From: Flavimobilis massiliensis
GTDB lineage: Bacteria > Actinomycetota > Actinomycetes > Actinomycetales > Cellulomonadaceae
NCBI RefSeq assembly: GCF_900240335.1
Contig: NZ_LT964979.1
Coordinates: forward strand, 868,001 to 932,000
Length of the DNA: 64,000 nucleotides
Reading direction: 5' to 3'
Position 1 is the stretch's first letter, and each line of letters opens with the position of its first letter. The translations under genes were made by a program, and so were the position numbers. Of this stretch, positions 35,236-43,796 are shown one piece after another. The notes below the pieces were generated by a model. It was not told the DNA's origin and ran no database searches. It was given only the letters and a program-made list of their open reading frames with translations.

Positions 35236-36483
35236 TCAGGGTGCCGGCGGCGCGGGCGGTGCTGGCGGCTGCCCGTCGTCCTGCGCGGGGGGTTGCGGCT
35301 GGTACGTCGGTGCCGGAGCCTGCGACTGGTAGGGCGGTGCGGCCGGGGCAGCGTGCGCCGGTGGCTGCGCCGCGGGGAACCCGGGCTGCTGACCTCGTGC
35401 GGCGTCCGGGTCGAACGGGCGCCCAGAACGCTGACCTGCGGTCGTCGCGTCGGCCGTCGCGGCCTCGGCCTCGCGACGCGCCTCGGCGAGTGCCTCGGCA
35501 GGGTCGCGCAGCCCGGACGACTCGAACGAGAGCCGCTCGCGGCGTCGTGCTGCGGCCGCCTCGGACCCGTCGGCCGGGGCAGCGGGCGAGGTCGGGGCCG
35601 TGCCACCGAGGCCCGCCGTGATGGCGCCGAGCGCTGCGGTGAACTCCGTCGGGACGAGCCAGAGCTTCGACGAGGTGCCGTTGGCGATCTCGGGGAGCTT
35701 CTGCAGGTACTGGTACGCGAGGAGCTTGGGGTCGGCGTCACCGGCGTGAATGGCGTCGAAGACCTGGAGGATCGCGCGCGCCTCACCCTCGGCCTCGAGG
35801 ATGCGCGACTGGGCGGCACCCTCGGCGCGGAGGATCGACGCTTGCTTCTCACCCTCGGCGGTGAGGATCTGCGACTGCTTGACACCCTCGGCCGTGAGGA
35901 TCGCGGCACGCCGGTCACGCTCGGCGCGCATCTGCTGCTCCATCGAGCCCTGGACGGACGCGGGCGGGTCGATCGCCTTGAGCTCGACGCGGTTGACGCG
36001 GATGCCCCAGCGTCCCGTCGCCTCGTCGAGGACGCCACGGAGCTGGCCGTTGATCTGGTCGCGGCTCGTGAGGGTCTGCTCGAGGTCCATCGAGCCGATG
36101 ACGTTGCGGAGCGTCGTCACGGTGAGCTGCTCGATACCGACGATGTAGTTGGCGATCTCGTAGACGGCCGACTTGGGGTCCGTCACCTGGAAGTAGATGA
36201 CGGTGTCGATGCTCACGACGAGGTTGTCCGACGTGATGACGGGCTGCGGCGGGAACGAGACGACCTGCTCGCGGAGGTCGACCTGGGCGCGGACCCGGTC
36301 GACGAACGGGATGAGCAGGTGGAGTCCGGCCTCGAACGAGTGCGAGTAGCGGCCGAGCCGCTCGACGAGCCAGGTCTGAGCCTGCGGGACGATGCGGACG
36401 GACTTGCCGATGACGATGAGGACGACGATCGCGAGGACGATCGCGAGGACGATCCCGAAGTTGAGGGTGACATCCTCAGGCAT
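35236..36483 (-). CDS. SPFH/Band-7 (stomatin/prohibitin-like) membrane protein
   Basis: 415 aa. One N-terminal membrane helix (about residues 8-27) is followed by the SPFH domain (VPQAQTWLVERLGRYSHSFEAGLHLLIPFVDRVRAQVDLREQVVSF is its start) and a coiled coil with repeated ILTAEGVKQSQILTAEGEKQ units. The tail from about residue 300 is Ala/Pro/Gln-rich and ends in a poly-Pro stretch. Such proteins form oligomers in membrane microdomains and pair with NfeD, which is encoded just upstream. ATG with GGGAG. Confidence 0.9.
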   Translation of the reverse strand: MPEDVTLNFGIVLAIVLAIVVLIVIGKSVRIVPQAQTWLVERLGRYSHSFEAGLHLLIPFVDRVRAQVDLREQVVSFPPQPVITSDNLVVSIDTVIYFQVTDPKSAVYEIANYIVGIEQLTVTTLRNVIGSMDLEQTLTSRDQINGQLRGVLDEATGRWGIRVNRVELKAIDPPASVQGSMEQQMRAERDRRAAILTAEGVKQSQILTAEGEKQASILRAEGAAQSRILEAEGEARAILQVFDAIHAGDADPKLLAYQYLQKLPEIANGTSSKLWLVPTEFTAALGAITAGLGGTAPTSPAAPADGSEAAAARRRERLSFESSGLRDPAEALAEARREAEAATADATTAGQRSGRPFDPDAARGQQPGFPAAQPPAHAAPAAPPYQSQAPAPTYQPQPPAQDDGQPPAPPAPPAP

Positions 36484-36566
36484 GGAGCGGCTCCCTGGTT
36501 CGTGGTGGCGGTGCAGGCGTGCGGTGCGACCCGGTGCGCGGCGTCACGCCCCGTGTCGGATGTGCG

Positions 36567-37013
36567 TCAGGCCGACGCGGGATGGTCGCTGCGGGTGACG
36601 ATCGCGATCGCGCCCGCGATGCGCACGACGCGCACCTCGGTGCCCGCTGCGATGACGGCGTCGCCCTCGGTGCGGGCGGACCAGACCTCACCCGCGAGCT
36701 TGACGAGGCCGGCGTGCTCGGAGACGTCGTCGACGACGATCGCCTCGCGCCCCTTGAGGGCCGCAGCGTTCGTCTCGGGAAGGTTCTCCCCCCGCTTCCG
36801 CAGCGACTTGAGCATGAAGGGCCGCAGGGCGGCAAGGAGGATTGTCGAGACGATGGCGAACACGACGACCTGCCAGACGAGGTCACCGCCCGCCGCCGCG
36901 ACGATCGCGGCACCGAGGGCACCACCGGCGAACATGAACAGCACGAGGTCGAGGGTTATCGCCTCGATCGCGACGAGCGCGAGCATGATCGCGACCCACC
37001 AGTACCAGTCCAT
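36567..37013 (-). CDS. NfeD-family membrane protein
   Basis: 148-aa short NfeD: membrane helices in the first 65 residues (WWVAIMLALVAIEAITLDLVLFMFAGG), then a soluble OB-fold domain (NAAALKGREAIVVDDVSEHAGLVKLAGEVWSA). NfeD proteins partner with SPFH proteins in membrane organisation, and the two genes are 83 bases apart in the expected order. The ATG follows GGAGGGGGAG. Confidence 0.9.
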   Translation of the reverse strand: MDWYWWVAIMLALVAIEAITLDLVLFMFAGGALGAAIVAAAGGDLVWQVVVFAIVSTILLAALRPFMLKSLRKRGENLPETNAAALKGREAIVVDDVSEHAGLVKLAGEVWSARTEGDAVIAAGTEVRVVRIAGAIAIVTRSDHPASA

Positions 37014-37108
37014 GGCTCCCCCTCCGTGGTCACGCCGACGCCGACGGACCGTTTTGCCGTGACTTTACCAGCAGCAGGGGCGTTTGTCCTGCGAAAAAGC
37101 CTGCTGGG

Positions 37109-37891
37109 TCAGCGTCCGCGTGCCGAGAACCGGGCGCCGTCGCGCGTCACCACGAGAGGCAGCCCGAACGCGTCGGACAGGTTCTCGCTCGTGACGACCT
37201 GGTCGATCGGACCGGCGAGGAACGCGCGGCCCTCCCGCAGCAGGAGCGCGTGCGTGAAGTGCGGCGGGATCTCCTCGACGTGGTGAGTGACGAGGACGAG
37301 CACGGGCGAACGACGGTCGCTCGCAATCTCGGCGAGCGCCGCGACGAGCTCCTCTCGGCCGCCGAGGTCGAGACCCGCGGCAGGCTCGTCGAGGAGCAGA
37401 AGCTCGGGGTCCGCCATGAGCGAGCGGGCGATCTGCACGCGCTTGCGCTCGCCCTCGCTCAGGGTTCCGAACGTCCGACGCTCGAAGCCCGAGAGGCCGA
37501 AGAGGCGCAGCAGGTCCTTCGCACGGCCGTGGTCGACCTCGTCGTACTGCTCGCGCCAGCGGCCCGTCATGCCGTACGCGGCCGTGAGGACGACGTCCTC
37601 GACCGTCTCGACCGCCGAGATGTTCTCGGCGAGGGCGGCGCTCGCGAGACCGATCCGCGGCCGCAGCTCGGAGACGTCGACCCGGCCGAGCCGCTCACCG
37701 AGGATGTCGGCGGAGCCCCGCGTCGGGTGCATGCGAGCGGCGGCGATCTGCAGGAGCGTCGTCTTGCCGGCACCGTTGCGGCCGAGGACCACCCACCTGT
37801 CGGTGTCATGGACTGTCCAGGAGACCTCGTCGATGATGTTGGTTCCGGAGCGGCGGACGGTAACGTCGTGCAGGGCGAGGACCTCGGTCAT
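37109..37891 (-). CDS. ABC transporter ATP-binding protein, stand-alone
   Basis: 260-aa nucleotide-binding domain: Walker A GRNGAGKTT near residue 40, signature LSEGERKRVQIARSLM, Walker B LLLLDEPAAGLDL, and a switch His in VLVTHHVEEIP. No permease gene adjoins, so it may serve a distant permease or a non-transport role; similar lone ATPases resemble ModF/YhaQ types. ATG at 37891 with TAGGCT seven bases upstream; similarity starts at MTEVLALHDV, so the longer frame is rejected. Confidence 0.85.
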   Translation of the reverse strand: MTEVLALHDVTVRRSGTNIIDEVSWTVHDTDRWVVLGRNGAGKTTLLQIAAARMHPTRGSADILGERLGRVDVSELRPRIGLASAALAENISAVETVEDVVLTAAYGMTGRWREQYDEVDHGRAKDLLRLFGLSGFERRTFGTLSEGERKRVQIARSLMADPELLLLDEPAAGLDLGGREELVAALAEIASDRRSPVLVLVTHHVEEIPPHFTHALLLREGRAFLAGPIDQVVTSENLSDAFGLPLVVTRDGARFSARGR

Positions 37892-38155
37892 GGCTCCGAG
37901 CCTAACGGCGACGCCCCCGCGACGTGGGACGGCACCCCGGCGTACCGTGGAGACGTGAGCGGCGCCACCTTGCCCGTGCCCCGTTCCGTGCGCCTTGCGT
38001 TGTGGCTCGCGGTCGACGGCAGGCCGGCCCCGCGCGCGTCCCGGGGAGGTGACGACGACGTGGGCGAGCGCGACCGCCCTCACGGACGTCGACCGTGCGG
38101 CCCGACGCCTGCTGTCGGCCGTGACGTGGCACGTCACGGCCGTCCAGGATCCGCC
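37892..38155. other. Intergenic region with a possible gene relic
   Basis: 264 bases between glgM and the lone ABC gene. On the plus strand a GTG at 37955 has TACCGT six bases upstream and begins LPVPRSVRLALWLAVDG, which looks protein-like. The frame then loses character, and a coding-like stretch (SATALTDVDRAARRLLSAV) follows in another frame. It could be a frameshifted relic or chance. The glgM terminator occupies 38116-38142. Confidence 0.3.
38116..38142 (-). terminator. Terminator of glgM
   Basis: Perfect 12-bp stem CGGCCGTGACGT with the loop GGC, 13 bases past the glgM stop. Confidence 0.8.
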
Positions 38156-39373
38156 TCAGCGGCCCTCGAGCACCGACCTGTAGACGTCCATCGTGCGCTC
38201 GCCGATCGCGGTCCACGCGAAGTGGTCCTCGACGCGCTTCCGCGCGGCGCGGCCCATCTCGGCGGCACGCTCGGGGTCGGAGACGACCTGGACGAGGGCG
38301 TCGGCGAGATCGCTGACGAAGCGGTCGGGGTCGATCGGCGTCCCGGTGCCGTCCTGGACCTGGTCGATCGGCACGAGTAGCCCCGTGACGCCGTCGTCGA
38401 CGACCTCGGGGATGCCGCCGGTCGCGGAACCGACGACAGGAAGCCCGACGGCCATGGCCTCGAGGTTCACGATGCCGAGGGGCTCGTAGATCGACGGGCA
38501 CACGAAGACGGTGCACGCTGCGAGGAGCGCGACGAGCGTCTCGCGCGGGAGCATCTCCTCAATCCACACGACGCCCGAGCGGCGCTTCGAGAGCTCGGCG
38601 ACCGCGGTCGAGACCTCCTCGGCGATCTGCGGGGTGTCGGGCGAGCCCGCGCACAGGACGAGCTGGACGTCGGCGGGCAGCTGCTCGGCCGCGCGCAGAA
38701 GGTACGGCAGGCCCTTCTGGCGCGTGATGCGGCCGACGAAGACGACGGCCGGACGGCCGGGGTCGACGCCGAGGCCGCGCACTGCGTCGTCGCCGACGCG
38801 GGCCGCGTCGCCCGTCGGGCGCTGCCACACGGCCAGGTCGATGCCGTTGTGGACGACATGGACGCGTGCGGGGTCGATCGACGGGTAGGAGCGCAGGATG
38901 TCGGCGCGCATGCCCCCCGAGACCGCGATGATCGCGTCGGCGGCTTCGTACGCGGTGCGCTCAGCCCACGACGACAGGGCGTAGCCGCCGCCGAGCTGCT
39001 CGGCCTTCCACGGCCGCAGTGGCTCGAGGGAGTGCGCCGAGATGACGTGCGGCACGCCGTGGAGCAGTCCGCCCAGGTGCCCAGCGAGGTTCGCGTACCA
39101 GGTGTGCGAGTGGACGAGGTCCGTCCCCGCGACGCCCGCGGCCATCTCGAGGTCGACGCCGAACGTCGACAGCGCGGGGTTCGCGGCCGCGAGCTCCTCG
39201 GGCGCCGTGTAGCCCGTGACACCCGGCTGCTCGGCCGCGTCGCGCGGACCGTCGAAGCAGTGGACACGGACGTCGGCGTGCGCACGCAGCACCGCCGAGA
39301 GCTCCGCGACGTGCACGCCGGCACCGCCGTAGACGTAGGGCGGGAACTCACGGGTCAGAAGATCGACTCTCAC
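38156..39373 (-). CDS. glgM: GlgM/GlgA-type glycosyltransferase (maltose-1-phosphate synthase or glycogen synthase)
   Basis: GT4-type glycosyltransferase of 405 aa, cytoplasmic. The N-terminus VRVDLLTREFPPYVYGGAGVHV and the second-domain motif CPSIYEPLGIVNLEAMAVGLPVVG (E-x7-E) match actinobacterial GlgA/GlgM, shorter than E. coli GlgA (GT5). The mycobacterial homologue uses ADP-glucose and glucose-1-phosphate to make maltose-1-phosphate for the GlgE pathway. GTG at 39373 gives the conserved N-terminus and has TACGGT seven bases upstream. It diverges from glgC, which makes its ADP-glucose. Confidence 0.88.
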   Translation of the reverse strand: MRVDLLTREFPPYVYGGAGVHVAELSAVLRAHADVRVHCFDGPRDAAEQPGVTGYTAPEELAAANPALSTFGVDLEMAAGVAGTDLVHSHTWYANLAGHLGGLLHGVPHVISAHSLEPLRPWKAEQLGGGYALSSWAERTAYEAADAIIAVSGGMRADILRSYPSIDPARVHVVHNGIDLAVWQRPTGDAARVGDDAVRGLGVDPGRPAVVFVGRITRQKGLPYLLRAAEQLPADVQLVLCAGSPDTPQIAEEVSTAVAELSKRRSGVVWIEEMLPRETLVALLAACTVFVCPSIYEPLGIVNLEAMAVGLPVVGSATGGIPEVVDDGVTGLLVPIDQVQDGTGTPIDPDRFVSDLADALVQVVSDPERAAEMGRAARKRVEDHFAWTAIGERTMDVYRSVLEGR

Positions 39374-39446
39374 AGGACGAACCGTAGCGGGCCGCGCGCC
39401 CGGAATCACGACCGGCACGGGGCTGGCCCACCCTAGGTGACCGGAA

Positions 39447-39466
39447 GATGTCCGACCGGCGACATC
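39447..39466. promoter_or_regulatory. Inverted repeat in the glgM/glgC divergent promoter region
   Basis: GATGTC-N8-GACATC, with further partial symmetry outside (AA...CTT). It lies midway between the two divergent starts and could bind a regulator of alpha-glucan synthesis. Confidence 0.4.
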
Positions 39467-39515
39467 CTTCGCGTCGATGGTCCCGGAACGACCCGCGTGC
39501 CACTAGGGTTTCGTC

Positions 39516-40757
39516 ATGGCTGCTCCTCGGGTCCTGGCAATCGTCCTTGCAGGCGGAGAAGGAAAGCGGCTGATGCCACTGACGGCAGACCGGGCCAAGC
39601 CCGCGGTGCCGTTCGGCGGCATCTACCGCCTCATCGACTTCGCGCTGTCCAACCTCGTGAACTCGCACTACCTGCAGATCGTCGTGCTCACGCAGTACAA
39701 GTCGCACAGCCTCGACCGGCACATCTCAAAGACCTGGCGCATGTCACACCTGCTGGGCAACTTCGTAGCGCCGGTCCCCGCGCAGCAGCGCGTCGGCAAG
39801 CACTGGTACCTCGGCAGCGCCGACGCGATCTACCAGTGCCTCAACATCATCCACGAGGAGAAGCCCGACATCGTCGTCGTCGTCGGTGCCGACCACGTGT
39901 ACCGCATGGACTTCTCCCAGATGGTCGACGCGCACGTCGAGTCGGGCGCCGAGCTCACGGTCGCGGGAATCCGCCAGCCGATCGGTCTCGCGGACCAGTT
40001 CGGTGTCATCGACACCGATCCCACGGACCCGACGAAGATCCGCGCATTCCTCGAGAAGCCGACCGACCCGGTCGGGCTCGCGGACTCCCCCGGTGAGGTC
40101 CTCGCCTCGATGGGCAACTACGTCTTCACCGCCGAGGCGCTCGTCGAGGCCGTGACGCGCGACGCCGACGACACCTCGAGCCGCCACGACATGGGCGGCG
40201 ACATTGTCCCCGCGTTCGTCGCGCGCGGCACCGCGTCGGTCTACGACTTCATCCGGAACGACGTGCCCGGCTCGACAGACCGCGACCGCGACTACTGGCG
40301 CGACGTCGGGACGCTCGACGCGTACTACGACGCGAACATGGACCTCATCGCGACCCGCCCCGTCTTCAACCTCTACAACAGTGCGTGGCCGCTCTACACG
40401 GGCTACGTCGGGCTGCCGCCCGCGAAGTTCGTCCACGCGGGCGCAGGTCGTCTGGGGCACGCGGTCGACTCGATCGTCTCCCCCGGCGTCATCGTCTCGG
40501 GCGCCCAAGTCTCGGGCTCGATCGTCTCCCCGGGGTCGCGCCTGCACTCGTGGTCGATGGTCGCGGACTCGGTCATCCTCGACGACGTCACCGTCGGCCG
40601 CTACGCGCAGGTCAACCGCTGCATCATCGACAAGGGTGTCGTCATCGAGGAGAATGCGCGCATCGGCTTCGACGCCGAGGCCGACCGGGCCCGCGGCTAC
40701 ACGGTGACGGAGTCTGGCATCACAGTGATCCCCAAGGGCTCACGCGTCACCCGGTGA
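39516..40757 (+). CDS. glgC: Glucose-1-phosphate adenylyltransferase GlgC
   Basis: Makes ADP-glucose from ATP and glucose-1-phosphate, the committed step of glycogen and capsular glucan synthesis. 413 aa: nucleotidyltransferase domain with VLAGGEGKRLMPLTADRAKPAVPFGG, the PAQQRVGKHWYLGSADAIYQ region and ASMGNYVF; a left-handed beta-helix occupies the C-terminal 110 residues. TAGGGT ends six bases before the ATG, with no Shine-Dalgarno. It diverges from glgM. Confidence 0.96.
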   Translation: MAAPRVLAIVLAGGEGKRLMPLTADRAKPAVPFGGIYRLIDFALSNLVNSHYLQIVVLTQYKSHSLDRHISKTWRMSHLLGNFVAPVPAQQRVGKHWYLGSADAIYQCLNIIHEEKPDIVVVVGADHVYRMDFSQMVDAHVESGAELTVAGIRQPIGLADQFGVIDTDPTDPTKIRAFLEKPTDPVGLADSPGEVLASMGNYVFTAEALVEAVTRDADDTSSRHDMGGDIVPAFVARGTASVYDFIRNDVPGSTDRDRDYWRDVGTLDAYYDANMDLIATRPVFNLYNSAWPLYTGYVGLPPAKFVHAGAGRLGHAVDSIVSPGVIVSGAQVSGSIVSPGSRLHSWSMVADSVILDDVTVGRYAQVNRCIIDKGVVIEENARIGFDAEADRARGYTVTESGITVIPKGSRVTR

Positions 40758-40769
40758 CGCAGCTCGTTG

Positions 40770-40803
40770 ACGATGCCCCCGGCCGTGCGGCCGGGGGCAT
40801 CGT
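40770..40803 (+). terminator. Terminator of glgC
   Basis: Arms ACGATGCCCCCGGCC and complement with a short GTGC centre, 13 bases after the glgC stop. No T-run. Confidence 0.85.
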
Positions 40804-40937
40804 GCTTCTGGGGCATCGTGCCTCCGCGGCGTCGCAGGGCCGAGCGCTGTGCATCCGGCCGGCGTGCGTCGACGGTGCGCGCGTCCGCGTGGCGGGCCCT
40901 CCGGACAGCGCGTCCGGGTGCTCCCTATCCTTGGCCC

Positions 40938-41606
40938 GTGACCACTCCCCAGGCAGACCGCTGGCTCCTCGTCATGGACGTCGACTCCACCTTCATCACC
41001 GCGGAGGTCATCGAGCTCCTCGCCGCCCGCGCGGGCGCGCTCGAGGAGGTCGCGGACGTCACGGGCGCCGCGATGCGCGGCGAGATCGACTTCGGCGAGT
41101 CGCTTGAGCGTCGCGTCGCGCTCCTCGCCGGCCTGCCGACGTCGGTGTTCGACGACGTCCTCGCGCAGGTGACGGTGACGCCGGGCGCGCTCGATCTCGT
41201 CGCCGAGGCGCAGTCGCGCGGCTGGGTCGTCGGGCTCGTCTCGGGCGGGTTCGAGGAGGTCGTCCTGCCGCTCGCGGCGCGCGCCGGCATCACGCACGTC
41301 CGCGCAAACCGGCTCGAGGTTGCCGACGGCGTCCTCACGGGCCGGACCACCGGACCCGTCATCGACCGCGAGGTCAAGGAGGAGACGCTGCGTGCGTTCG
41401 CGGCGGACGAGGGCATCGACATGTCCCGGACGATCGCGATCGGCGACGGCGCGAACGATCTTGCGATGATCGGTGCGGCCCAGATCGGCATCGCGTTCGA
41501 CGCGAAGCCCGTCGTGCGTGCGCAGGCGCCGTTCAGCGTCGACGGGCCGCGGCTCGACGCGGCGCTCGCGATCATCGACCGCGAGATCGCAGCGCTCACT
41601 CACTGA
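40938..41606 (+). CDS. serB: Phosphoserine phosphatase SerB
   Basis: Last step of serine synthesis. 222-aa HAD enzyme: motif I VMDVDSTFI (D14, D16), motif II LVSGGFEEVV, motif III/IV AIGDGANDLAMIGAAQIGIAF, and the RGEIDFGESLERRVALL cap typical of SerB. No N-terminal ACT domain, in contrast to mycobacterial SerB2. GTG at 40938 lies six bases after TATCCT and starts a few residues before the fold; no Shine-Dalgarno. Confidence 0.93.
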   Translation: MTTPQADRWLLVMDVDSTFITAEVIELLAARAGALEEVADVTGAAMRGEIDFGESLERRVALLAGLPTSVFDDVLAQVTVTPGALDLVAEAQSRGWVVGLVSGGFEEVVLPLAARAGITHVRANRLEVADGVLTGRTTGPVIDREVKEETLRAFAADEGIDMSRTIAIGDGANDLAMIGAAQIGIAFDAKPVVRAQAPFSVDGPRLDAALAIIDREIAALTH

Positions 41607-41626
41607 GCGCACACGCCCTGAGCGCC

Positions 41627-41690
41627 CCTCACGACGGATTGATGCTGGGCCCCCGTTCAACGGGGGTCCAGCATCAATCCGTCGTGGAGG
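41627..41690. repeat. Long intergenic hairpin between serB and sixA
   Basis: 64-base near-perfect inverted repeat between convergent genes. The inner 25-bp stem has one mismatch and a bulged base lies further out. The loop GTTCAAC reads GTTGAAC on the other strand, one base from the loop of the element at 10478. A bidirectional terminator is possible, but it may belong to a dispersed palindrome family. Confidence 0.8.
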
Positions 41691-41699
41691 CGGAAGTCG

Positions 41700-42221
41700 T
41701 CAGACCTGCGGGCGGAAGACGCCCTCGAGGCGGGCGCTGCCACGTCCCCACCCGTCCCACGGGCCCTCGGCCCGCAGGACGCTGAGCGACGCGGTCGGCA
41801 CGCCTGCGCGCACCTGCGCGACGGCCGACGAGTCGGAGCCGTCGCCCGCAAGGTATGCCGCGAGGCCCGACACCGCGGGCTCGTGACCGACGACGAGGAG
41901 CGTGCGCACGCGCGCGTCGACGCCACGCACGGCGTCGAGGAGGTCGCCCGCAGACGCCGCGTAGAGCTCGTCGCGCAGGTCGACCTCCGGTGCGATCTCG
42001 CGCAGGCCGGCCTGCGCGAGATCCCACGTCTGCCGCGTACGGAGCGCCGTCGAGACGAGGACGACCTCGGGGAGAAGCCCCGCGTCCTGGAGGTGGTGCC
42101 CCACCGAGGACGCCTGCCGGCGTCCCGTGAGGGCGAGCGGGCGGATCTCGTCGGAGCCGCCCTGGGCGGGCTCGGCCTTGGCGTGGCGGAGGACGACAAG
42201 CGTCCGCGTCGTCGTGGGCAT
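41700..42221 (-). CDS. SixA-type histidine phosphatase
   Basis: 173-aa member of the histidine phosphatase (phosphoglycerate mutase-like) superfamily. LVVLRHAKAE holds the phosphate-accepting His; TALRTRQTWDLA and LLVVGHEPAVSGLAAYL supply the remaining Arg and His. Small size and the RHAK form fit SixA, which removes phosphate from histidine in signalling proteins. The start lies four bases after the fabI stop, so it is co-transcribed with the fatty-acid genes. Confidence 0.85.
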   Translation of the reverse strand: MPTTTRTLVVLRHAKAEPAQGGSDEIRPLALTGRRQASSVGHHLQDAGLLPEVVLVSTALRTRQTWDLAQAGLREIAPEVDLRDELYAASAGDLLDAVRGVDARVRTLLVVGHEPAVSGLAAYLAGDGSDSSAVAQVRAGVPTASLSVLRAEGPWDGWGRGSARLEGVFRPQV

Positions 42222-42225
42222 GGAA

Positions 42226-42993
42226 CTAGAGTCCCATGGCGTGGACCCCGCCGTCGACGTGGACGATCTCGCCGGTCGTCGCGGGGAACCAGTCGCTCAG
42301 GAGCGCCGCCACCGCGCGGGCGGTCGGCTCGGGATCCGTCTGGTCCCAGCCGAGCGGCGCGCGCTCGGGCCAGCCGCCCTCCATCTTCTCGAAGCCGGGG
42401 ATGGACTTCGCGGCCGTCGTGCGGATGGGGCCGGCGGAGACGAGGTTGACGCGGATGCCGTCGGGGCCGAGGTCACGCGCGAGGTAGCGCGACGTCGACT
42501 CGAACGCGGCCTTGGCGACACCCATCCAGTCGTAGACGGGCCACGCGAACGATGCGTCGAACGTGAGGCCGACGATCGAGCCGCCACCGGTCATGAGCGG
42601 CTTCACGGCGACCGCGAGCGACTTGAGCGAGAACGCCGAGACCTCGAGGGCGGTGGCGACGTCCGCCCACTCGCCCGCGAGGAAGTTGCCGCCCATGACG
42701 GACTGCGGCGCGAAACCGATCGAGTGGACGGCGCCGTCGAGGTGGTCGACGTGCTCGCGCAGCCGCTCGGCGAGCGACGCGAGGTGCTCGTCGTCGGTGA
42801 TGTCGAGCTCGATGACGGGCGCGGGCGCGGGGAGCCGCTTGGCGATCGCCTGGGTGAGGCGCATCTGCCGACCGAAGGACGTGAGGACGACCTCGGCCCC
42901 CTCGAGCTGGGCGAGACGCGCGACGTGGAATGCGATCGAGTGGTCGGTGAGGACACCGGTGACGAGCAGCTTCTTGCCCTCGAGGAGGCCCAT
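42226..42993 (-). CDS. fabI: Enoyl-ACP reductase FabI (InhA-like)
   Basis: NADH-dependent last step of the fatty-acid elongation cycle. 255-aa short-chain dehydrogenase fold: LLEGKKLLVTGVLTDHSIAFHVA is the divergent cofactor motif of FabI/InhA, HSIGFAPQ follows, and the catalytic pair is in PVYDWMGVAKAAFES (Y-x6-K). DPEPTARAVAALLSDWFPATTGEIVHVDGGVHAMG is the usual C-terminus. AAAGGA precedes the ATG. It lies 92 bases after fabG, the same pair as mabA-inhA in mycobacteria. Confidence 0.95.
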   Translation of the reverse strand: MGLLEGKKLLVTGVLTDHSIAFHVARLAQLEGAEVVLTSFGRQMRLTQAIAKRLPAPAPVIELDITDDEHLASLAERLREHVDHLDGAVHSIGFAPQSVMGGNFLAGEWADVATALEVSAFSLKSLAVAVKPLMTGGGSIVGLTFDASFAWPVYDWMGVAKAAFESTSRYLARDLGPDGIRVNLVSAGPIRTTAAKSIPGFEKMEGGWPERAPLGWDQTDPEPTARAVAALLSDWFPATTGEIVHVDGGVHAMGL

Positions 42994-43085
42994 GGTCTAG
43001 TTCCTTTCGTCGCGCACGCGGGCGGCGTCGGCCGGGGCCGTGCGCACCCTCGCGCGGGGAGTTCCGCAGAAGAGGATATCGGTGG

Positions 43086-43796
43086 TCAGTGGCCCATGCC
43101 GAGGCCGCCGTCAACGGGCACGACGGCGCCCGAGACGTAGGCGGCTTCGTCGGAGGCGAGGAAGTGGACGACGCCCGCGACCTCCTCGGGCTGCGCGAAG
43201 CGGCCCGCGGGGATCGACGCCTTGTACTGCGCCTGGCGCTCGGCCGGCAACGCGTCCGTCATGGCGGTCTCGATGAAGCCGGGGGCGACGACGTTCGCGG
43301 TGATGCCGCGGCCGCCGAGCTCGCGCGTGATCGAGCGTGCCATGCCGACGAGCGCGGCCTTCGACGCCGCGTAGTTGACCTGGCCGGCGCCGCCGTAGAG
43401 GCCGACGACCGAAGAGATGAGGACGATGCGGCCGCGACGCAGCCGGATCATGCCCTTGGAGGCGCGGCGCACGCAGCGGAACGTGCCCGTGAGGTTGACG
43501 TCGATGACCTGCTCGAACTCCTCGTCGGTCATCCGCATGAGGAGCTGGTCCTTCGTGACGCCCGCGTTGGCGACGAGCACCTCGACGGGGCCGAGCTGGG
43601 CCTCGATCTCGGTGAACGCCGCGTCGACGGCCGCGGTGTCGGTGACGTCCGCGATCGCACCGACGACGCCCTCGGGCAGGTCGCCACCGCGGTAGATCGT
43701 CGCGACGCGGTCGCCCGCGGCGACGAAGCGCTCGGCGATCGCCCGGCCGATGCCGCGGTTGGCGCCGGTGACGAGGACGGTACGGGGCTCGGTCAC
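43086..43796 (-). CDS. fabG: 3-oxoacyl-ACP reductase FabG (MabA-like)
   Basis: NADPH-dependent reduction of beta-ketoacyl-ACP. 236-aa short-chain dehydrogenase: VTGANRGIGRAIAERF cofactor motif, NAGVTKDQLLMRM, the catalytic Ser in LISSVVGLYG and YAASKAAL (Y-x3-K), and PGFIETAMTDALP. GTG at 43796 follows GGAGGT with 7-base spacing. It is first in fabG-fabI-sixA; a palindrome about 145 bases upstream may regulate it. Confidence 0.95.
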   Translation of the reverse strand: MTEPRTVLVTGANRGIGRAIAERFVAAGDRVATIYRGGDLPEGVVGAIADVTDTAAVDAAFTEIEAQLGPVEVLVANAGVTKDQLLMRMTDEEFEQVIDVNLTGTFRCVRRASKGMIRLRRGRIVLISSVVGLYGGAGQVNYAASKAALVGMARSITRELGGRGITANVVAPGFIETAMTDALPAERQAQYKASIPAGRFAQPEEVAGVVHFLASDEAAYVSGAVVPVDGGLGMGH

